NCBI RefSeq assembly: GCF_018873765.1
Contig: NC_057921.1
Location: 68,561,557-68,625,556, forward strand
Direction: 5' to 3'
DNA from: Telopea speciosissima
Taxonomy: Eukaryota > Streptophyta > Magnoliopsida > Proteales > Proteaceae
Length of the DNA stretch: 64,000 nucleotides
The first letter of the stretch is position 1, and the number at the start of each line of letters is the position of its first letter. The notes below the pieces were generated by a model, which saw only the letters and a list, made by a program, of their open reading frames with translations, was not told where the DNA came from and did not search any database. Below are positions 57,701-64,000 of this stretch, piece after piece. The position numbers and the translations under genes were made by a program.

Positions 57701-59473
57701 CATGCTGTGGACTTTAATCTTGAAAATTTGTTCTGATTTGAAGTTGAGAGTTGAGACATGCAATTTTGTTTCTGATAAAGATTTAGAACAAAAAAAATAG
57801 AATTCTGTTGCAAGTTTTCATTGTTATCTTCAGAGCTCTCACTCCCTGTGCCCCCTTTCTGTTTCCTTTTGCTCTTTATATGATGATAATATTACTTGGG
57901 CAGGTAAAAAGTCCCATGATTTCTGTTAATTTATGTCAGTAGAACTCTCCACATGGAACTGAGGTTTTCTTGGAGTGGTTTGTTATATACACTAGTTTAC
58001 ACGACACATGTTAAAGAATTTTAGACTGAATTGGAGTTAAACAACATGTCATCCTAGCTAATAGGTTTCCATGGATAGTAAGTACTCGGTATAAGCATTT
58101 GATGTATCATTTGTTCACGTCATCATTTGACATAATAATGTGATTTTGACATGCATCCTAAACATTTTTATAATGTGATTTTAATGGTACAACAAACTTC
58201 CGCACTCAAACATATCTATTAATCATGCATCCTAAAATTATTTGAGTGCGGAAGTTTGTTGTACCATTTGTTCACGTCATCATTGCCTGGGTAAATTCAT
58301 AATATATCTATGTGTGAATCACATATAGGAGGCGGGGGAGAAAATGGTAGGATTTATTCTTGATATTGAACCATTAGAAGGAATTTACCCATCCTATGGT
58401 AATCAATGTTAGTCAAGGATCAGTTTCCATCAATTCGATTCTGATTGAATCATCTTGGAACCGATCAGACTGAGTCGAACTCGGCTGGACTTGGTCCAAC
58501 TCAGTATGCTAGATTAGGGTTAATTGAGTCAAATTGGCCATTTTTTAAAACTGTGAATATAGTGAGCCAATCCTATAGACCCATGAACATTTTGTCATTT
58601 GCAGAAGGTTGAGATTTGTGTTTGTTCACAGTTACTGCACATGGGCTTTAGTTTTTCTAATCCCAGGGGAGAACCTCCATTACCTGTTTCTTGTATTAAC
58701 AAGTTTTGCAACATCATATCTCAGGAAACTGTAGGTTTGGCTGTATTCAATTGTGAGCATTATGATATAGCTTTTTCTAGTAGTACTTGTATTTAACATT
58801 TTTATAATGTGATTTTGACATAATAATTTTAGGTACCAAGCTCAGCTTCAGAAGAATTTGATGTATCTAGCTGCAATTGCTGATGCCCAACCACAGGCAG
58901 CAAGCATGCCTCCTCAGGTAGGTTAGAAACCTGTTTGAGATGTGTTTCAGCAGTGAGCACTCATATCAAATTTTCACTGCAAAACTCCATCAACATTTGC
59001 AGATGGCCCCACAACCTGTGATGCAACAAGGAGGGCAGTCAGGGCAATACATGCAATATTCTCAGGCTGCAATGGCTCGGCAACCCGGTGTTTTTTCACC
59101 TAGGAACCCTCTGCAGTTTAACCCACAGCAAATCCAGGAGTATCAGCAACAACTTCAGCTACACCAACAATCTATGCAAGGTCACATGGGCATGAGATCT
59201 GGAGCCAACAATGGGATGCTTGCTATGCATAATGAGACCATTCTTGGAGGTGGCAGTGGTGCTAGTCAACCATCATCTGTGGGCCGAAGTGAATTTATGC
59301 ATAGTGGTGGTGGTGGTGGCAGTGGCGGTGGTAATCCTGCAGGTGGTGCTTCAAGTGGATCATTAGACGTACGGGGAGAAAGCAAGCATGATGTATTAGA
59401 GGTAGGTTCTGGTGATGGGCAAGGGAACTTAGCAGCTGGACATGGCACTGCTGATGAGGAGGATGGCAACTGA
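53927..59473 (+). CDS. GIF2: GRF-interacting factor, GIF2/GIF3 type (SSXT coactivator, 4 exons, 236 aa)
   Basis: Transcription coactivator that binds growth-regulating factors and recruits SWI/SNF remodellers to promote cell proliferation in leaves and flowers. Exons 53927-54004, 56307-56383, 58833-58917 and 59003-59473 join in frame with GT-AG borders. The SSXT/SNH domain is MIPSFPPRNITTEQIQK, FLDENKKLILAILDNQNLGK, LAECAQYQAQLQKNLMYLAAIADAQ. The residue before LDENKK is Phe where most relatives have Tyr, encoded by the first codon of exon 2. The C-terminal half is Gln-rich (QQIQEYQQQLQLHQQ) then Gly/Ser-rich, ending DEEDGN. PSFPPRNITTEQIQK and SPRNPLQF resemble GIF2 and GIF3 more than AN3/GIF1. 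Introns 1 and 2 are long, about 2.3 and 2.4 kb. The leader carries a micro-insert. Confidence 0.94.
54661..54723 (+). repeat. Poly(C)-poly(T)-(GT)n tract in GIF intron 1
   Basis: About 14 C, about 14 T and then (GT)n with a GGGT end. Confidence 0.9.
58185..58266. repeat. Perfect 26-bp inverted repeat in GIF intron 2
   Basis: The arm TGGTACAACAAACTTCCGCA plus CTCAAA (58185-58210) is exactly inverted at 58241-58266, with a 30-base loop. The outer flanks also share ATTTTTATAATGTGATTTT with sequence near 58797. Confidence 0.9.
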
Positions 59474-60139
59474 AATAGGATGTTGATAAGAGTGCCAAAG
59501 GAATAGAGTAGCCCGTGTTGATGTTTCACTGTTTCTTATACTAGTGCTGCTATACTTATGTGGACTTCAATGTATGTTTCCGATACCCTCTTCTGCAAAA
59601 TAGTTTTTATGTGCTTCAATGGACAGTTACGTGCTTGGGGTGAATTTTATATAAATTAATGCAGAAGAATGGAAAAACAGAATTTACATTGTACTAAGTT
59701 TACTTCTCTCAAACACACCAGAGGCAGGAATTAGGACGCTGTGCTCCATTGGACCATTATTTGCACCCCGCCACCCCCAACAACTTTTTTTTTTTTTTTT
59801 AGGTTTAAACAAGAAAAAAATCATCTGTTTATTTCAAGGTCAAATCCATGTAAAAGAAAAATCTTCAAGTAATATTAGTGCAAAACAGTAATATTTTTTT
59901 TGGCGGATGTGTAGAGAATAAATAGAGCCTGAGTGCCCCTTTCAGCACTAAGGCATGGCAAAATTGCTTATCAGACCTTGTCTATCAGGAGTCCTGTCTA
60001 AATCTAACCCTCCCCAATGCTGTTTCTGGTTTTTTTTTTTTTTTTTAATAATAATAATGCCATTCCTTATTACAGATCCGGTTTTTCAGACTTATGCTAC
60101 GACCCTAAATCTCTTATACCCTGAAATTTAAGAAACAAA

Positions 60140-60265
60140 AAGGCTGTGTTTGGTATGTATTTTTGGAATGTTTTCTAAGTCGCTTTTGTATTTTTGAATA
60201 ATAAAAAAAAAAATTATTATATGAAAATACGAAATCAACCTCAAATGCATACCAAACACAGCCTT
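60140..60265. mobile_element. Tourist-like MITE
   Basis: AAGGCTGTGTTTGGTATG at the left is inverted at the right as CATACCAAACACAGCCTT with no mismatch; inner arms pair partly. It resembles PIF/Harbinger-related MITEs (GTGTTTGGTA) but the target duplication is unclear. Confidence 0.7.
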
Positions 60266-61822
60266 AATTACACCTTTTGGGATTAGCTTGTGGTTTGTGT
60301 GATTACCAAAACAAAGGAAGCACCATCTTAAATTTACATAAACGAATAACTTCTGTTGCAGAAGCACCAACAAATATTCACTGAACGAATTAACAAGTCT
60401 CCTCCACAGCAAGCTTTCGTTAAGAATAATTTTGAGGATCGATTGCTCATGGTCAAAGGAGTCCAGGGCCAAGTGGAAACTGGCGTGCTTTTTAATCATC
60501 ATTCTGGTCAATTCATCTTCATCAGTTTAAATGCCAATGTCAGAGATAACGATATGGAGTATATTTAGGATACTGTGTGGTTCAAACCCAGTATGATAGC
60601 GTAAACAAAACTGGTCTAACCGATGGCTTCTTCACACATAAACCAATGCTGTAAAGCTAAAAAAGGTTTACTCTTGTGAACTTGCAGCTCGTACCTCCTT
60701 CAAAGAATGCTTTTCTGTTCATTAGAAAATAAAATCTGAATCATTTTGTAGTTTGCCATTTTATAGTCCACTTAGCATTTCAGAGAATTTTCCCTTGGGC
60801 TGAAACTTGACCGGTGAGAAGGTTCTTGATGTTGCAATTCATGACGGATACAAAATGTGATAAAAAAGTTGTTCATACAAAGGTTTTCCTTTTTGGGGGG
60901 CATGAGGGGTGGAGAGATTGTTCAATAATTCTTTAAAGATTAATCTCCACGACCATCCCCGCACTTTTCCCCCTTAACAAAATTAACATATATCCCAAAA
61001 GAAAAGGCAAAACAAAATATCATTTTTAGGGAAAGGATAAATAATTAACCAGCTTGCCATCCCAAAATGAAGATTAAAATGACTTTACATAAGATAAAAA
61101 TTAACCAACAGGCCATCCCAAAATGAATAATCTATGGTAGAGCCAAGAACTCCAACCTAAAGATATCAACCTCCAAATTTTGTCATCCCAAAACACTCCG
61201 CACTTAACCAATCCAAGCAAGCAGTGGATGACTCAGTTTCATTATAAATAATGTGTCTTCATGGCATCTAATTTGTTTCCTGCCAGAGAATAACAAAATT
61301 ACACGAGAAATTACTATATTCATGCAAGGAAGGCATTGACACCAAGCTACAAGAAATTGATTCACTGGCATAGAAGTCAGACATCTTAATCTCATGATAA
61401 CTATAAACCTGCTAAACTGGCAATAACTTGCTTATTAAGCAAGTAGATCCTTGAGAGATAATAATATACAAAATGTGAACTACAAAGTTACCCAGCTCTG
61501 TAAAATATGAACAATGACATAAGAATTGGATGATTAAAGATATGAATTATTTACGGTTTGCTCAGCAAGGGTTTCAACCCCTGGCACATGAGCTTGGTGC
61601 CTAGGGGTGGCAACTGATCAAAAGTTTTCACCTATAGATGAGCTAGAGTGTCTCATCCTTATGACTGACCCAAGCCAGCTCTGTTGTCAAATGGGCAGGG
61701 GATGGGAATGCCCATGCACAGCCAATTTACAAGGAGGTTGATTCAGGTGGCCTGCCCATAATTAAAATGAATAATCTTACTATTAAAACATAAAATGCAA
61801 AAATACATTCTTATTAATTTCT

Positions 61823-61995
61823 GGGAAGAACGCTGCCCGGCAGTGTGGCTTCTGTACCCAGACACAGGGGCGCACATAATTACTGCCCCCCCATGAAACC
61901 AAAAATCCCATCCATGTTAATGCCCCTGCACATGCTTTCATTGGTCCCTGTACTGATTTAGGTGCCACGTGACCAGGTAGCATCTCTTGCCCTCA
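61823..61995 (-). repeat. Dispersed repeat family B, best-preserved copy
   Basis: On the minus strand: GGGCAAGAGATGCTACCTGG, TCACGTGGCACC, CCAATGAAAGCATGTGCAGG, GGGCATTAACATGGATGGGA, then TTTCATGGGGGGCAG, GCGCCCCTGTGTCTGGG and GCCACACTGCCGGGCAGCG. The first and last phrases are weak inverted copies, as in a MITE. Confidence 0.65.
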
Positions 61996-62466
61996 ATTTA
62001 TAAAACAATCAAATAACCTTCATTACTTTATTACATGAAACTTTTAGACAAGCAATCCAATTGGATATGCAGGTTCAGGCTGGATGGCTATACTGGTCCA
62101 TCAGATGCAAGACCCATGATCAACCCAACCCACTTAATAGTCAGAACACAATCACAGCCCTATTAATAATAGGCAGGTCATGCAGGCATTTTATAAGTTC
62201 AACCACTAATAGAGGTTCTAACTCTTGAGTAATCACAAACATGTCCTAGAAACATTATACTACCCGGATTCCAGAACATTACAAAAAACTGGCAGTCTTA
62301 ATTCATTATAACATCAAAGTAAACTCGAAAGCATTTATCAATCAATCAAGGTAATGACTGCTGTAACAACGGAAGAACATTATCACGGGACTAGCAGCAA
62401 ATAAAGCTGAACAGAATGTAAAAATTCTTCTTGAGTTTGAGAATATGGACAAAATGAGAATACTTA

Positions 62467-63757
62467 CTATCTTCTAGATGTCAAGGCAGCACCAGTTGCC
62501 CTGTCAAAGAATCAAACAATCAATTAAGTATGTTTATAACAACTTTAAAAGGAACAAATGGAATGAGGAAGTGGTGTCAAAATATAAAGCCCAAGCTTCA
62601 ATCCAGGGCTCAATGAAAACTCTTTACTACCTTCCCTGTTGCTTCCCTCCAAAATTTGGGCCATGTCTCCCATTACTTGATCCTTTGTTTGGAAAGCTAG
62701 CTAAAACAGTTGTGTCAGGATTTGCTCCATTTCCAACTGATAAATGCACAGAAGCATGGCCAGTCCTAATCTCAGATTGATAGCCATTTAATTCCAGGAC
62801 ATCTTTAGGTTTGCTCAAAATTTTTACATTCGAGAGACCTTGTACAATGTTAAAACAGACACCATTTGAATGCTGATTCTGCATGACTGAATATTGTGAA
62901 GGCTTATTGGACATATCTGCGGGAGTTGTTTCAACAGAAACAGCCTTCCCAGGCTTGGCGCCAATGGATGGAACCTTCTTTAAACGATGAGTCTGAGCCA
63001 TAGGAGTAACAGCGACAGCGGGCAGCAGTGATGAATAAGGAGCAGAAACCGCAGCTGCTGCAGCAACTTTGGCAACAGCAGCAGTAGCTGAAATGATTTC
63101 TTGTGCTCCTTCACGAAGCTGAATGAAGTCCCCTTCAATTACAAATAGCTGAAATAAAAAAGTAAGTGCATGCAAGATGACAGAAATTTACATCATGAAG
63201 AATAAATTTAATGGTGCACGCACAAGGATACTTACTTCAGGATGACCAGCCACAAAGTCATCAAGCTTTCCGTATTTTTTCTTATAATCATGCCAATGGA
63301 GAGGAGCTAGCATCTTTCCAAGTCTATTTGGTAGCTGAATTGAACATTAATACAACATAATCAGTAATCAGACAGGATCATGAATATGTCACAATCAGTA
63401 ATCAACATGATTTGGAAAGAGAAAAGCACTACTAGTGTGAGATAATACAAAACTCACAGTCGAACTAATTCTAATTCTGCCACCCGATCCAGCAGGAATT
63501 GCACGAACAATGCAAGCCAACAGTGATTTTTCATCTAGAAGAGTAGGTTCAGCAATCTTTCCTGGTGTCAGCAATTTTGAGGCCCGTCCAGCAGAAATGG
63601 AAGCTTCAGGCGCAACCATATGCAACTCCGTGGTTTCACTGGAATTAACTGGGTGGCTTGGGGTATCTAATGGTGGTGTATGAACTGCTGACCATGATTG
63701 TTCTACAGTAGTACACTGACCATCATGTGAATGGTTGGCTTCTGTGATGTTTTCATC
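62467..63757 (-). CDS. Plant-specific protein with a DUF7725-type domain, C-terminal exons only
   Basis: Function unknown to me. Four exons are visible in reading order: 63757-63458, 63334-63236, 63148-62631, 62500-62467, all GT-AG and in frame; the gene continues beyond the right edge. They give 316 residues. The conserved core is DEKSLLACIVRAIPAGSGGR, IRISSTLPNRLGKMLAPLHW, HDYKKKYGKLDDFVAGHPEL, FVIEGDFIQLREGAQE, which looks like a small winged-helix-like fold. An Ala-rich stretch, a Ser/Asn-rich linker and a Gly/Arg-rich tail (NGRHGPNFGGKQQGR) follow, ending TGAALTSRR. A TAG two bases past the third exon's donor would end translation if the last intron were kept; splicing it restores the ending I remember from relatives. 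The name DUF7725 is recalled, not checked. Convergent with the GIF gene. Confidence 0.8.
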
Positions 63758-64000
63758 CTGTCCCATCAGGCATATAGAAATTAGGTTAGCTTTTAAGCAT
63801 CAGTTAGTCTCAATAATATCCAGGGGGGGGGGGGGGAGGGATAAATAGGTGCAGCATGTTCTTTTCTCCCTTTCAATTGGCAAGATGGATCACGAATCAA
63901 GTTGATACACAAATCAATACCAGGCTGACAGTAAGCTGTGTATCTGGCCGAACCTGAATCAGTTGTGCATCTATAGAACAGTAGTGACAAACCTTGGTCT

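Larger units (their letters stand above)
59474..62466. other. Intergenic stretch between two convergent genes
   Basis: Begins with the GIF 3' end and holds a Tourist-like MITE (60140-60265) and a family B repeat (61823-61995). An open frame at 60356-60568 follows an acceptor-like TTCTGTTGCAG but shows no family. No other gene seen. Confidence 0.55.

Noticed and set aside
60356-60568. 70-residue open frame after an acceptor-like TTGCAG
   Set aside because: No domain and no partner exon upstream; could be an exon relic but is not supported.
63793-63990. Possible further exon of the DUF7725-type gene at the right edge
   Set aside because: Open frame present but no convincing acceptor or conserved residues, and it runs into a poly(C) tract; most likely intron.

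Overview
This window is nuclear DNA from a flowering plant, most likely a non-grass (dicot-type) species. It is AT-rich, its genes carry many canonical GT-AG introns, and the recognisable genes are plant-specific families (CIPK kinase, BODYGUARD hydrolase, GRF-interacting factor, plant GDSL lipase, arabinogalactan protein). About seven host genes are present, separated by long stretches of transposable elements and small hairpin repeats. The species cannot be told from sequence alone.

Layout. 16-10196 (minus): a CIPK9-type kinase gene with 13 visible exons, its 3' end beyond the left edge. Its third intron is swollen to 5.3 kb by a 2.8 kb PIF/Harbinger-type element that carries a tRNA-like unit. 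10793-12445: an element with 291-bp inverted ends enclosing an intact classical arabinogalactan-protein gene. 12.7-18.4 kb: gene-free, with nested hAT-like elements and hairpin repeats. 19363-19713 (minus): a small two-pass membrane protein. 21087-26137: a nearly whole PIF/Harbinger transposon with decayed Myb/SANT-like and DDE transposase genes. 26-33 kb: gene-free MITEs. 33310-35198 (minus): a five-exon GDSL lipase. 38730-39521: a 5'-truncated LINE with target-site duplications, sitting inside another repeat. 41.56-43.4 kb: a broken Copia fossil. 45115-48305 (plus): a four-exon BODYGUARD-type hydrolase. 48.3-53.9 kb: repeats, including three 145-bp tandem units. 53927-59473 (plus): a GIF2/3-type SSXT coactivator. 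62467-63757 (minus): the C-terminal exons of a plant-specific protein of the type labelled DUF7725, convergent with the GIF gene.

The host genes are not a pathway cluster. The kinase acts in calcium/ion signalling, the GIF in growth control, and the BODYGUARD and GDSL proteins are both secreted-type hydrolases of which at least the first family serves the cuticle. The most unexpected pattern is a set of about ten tiny inserts (roughly 12-35 nt, mostly a TTTA-Y-C type motif plus a poly(A) run). Each is flanked by 9-17-bp duplications, as if only the tail of a retroposon had been integrated; one lies in the 5' leader of the GIF gene.
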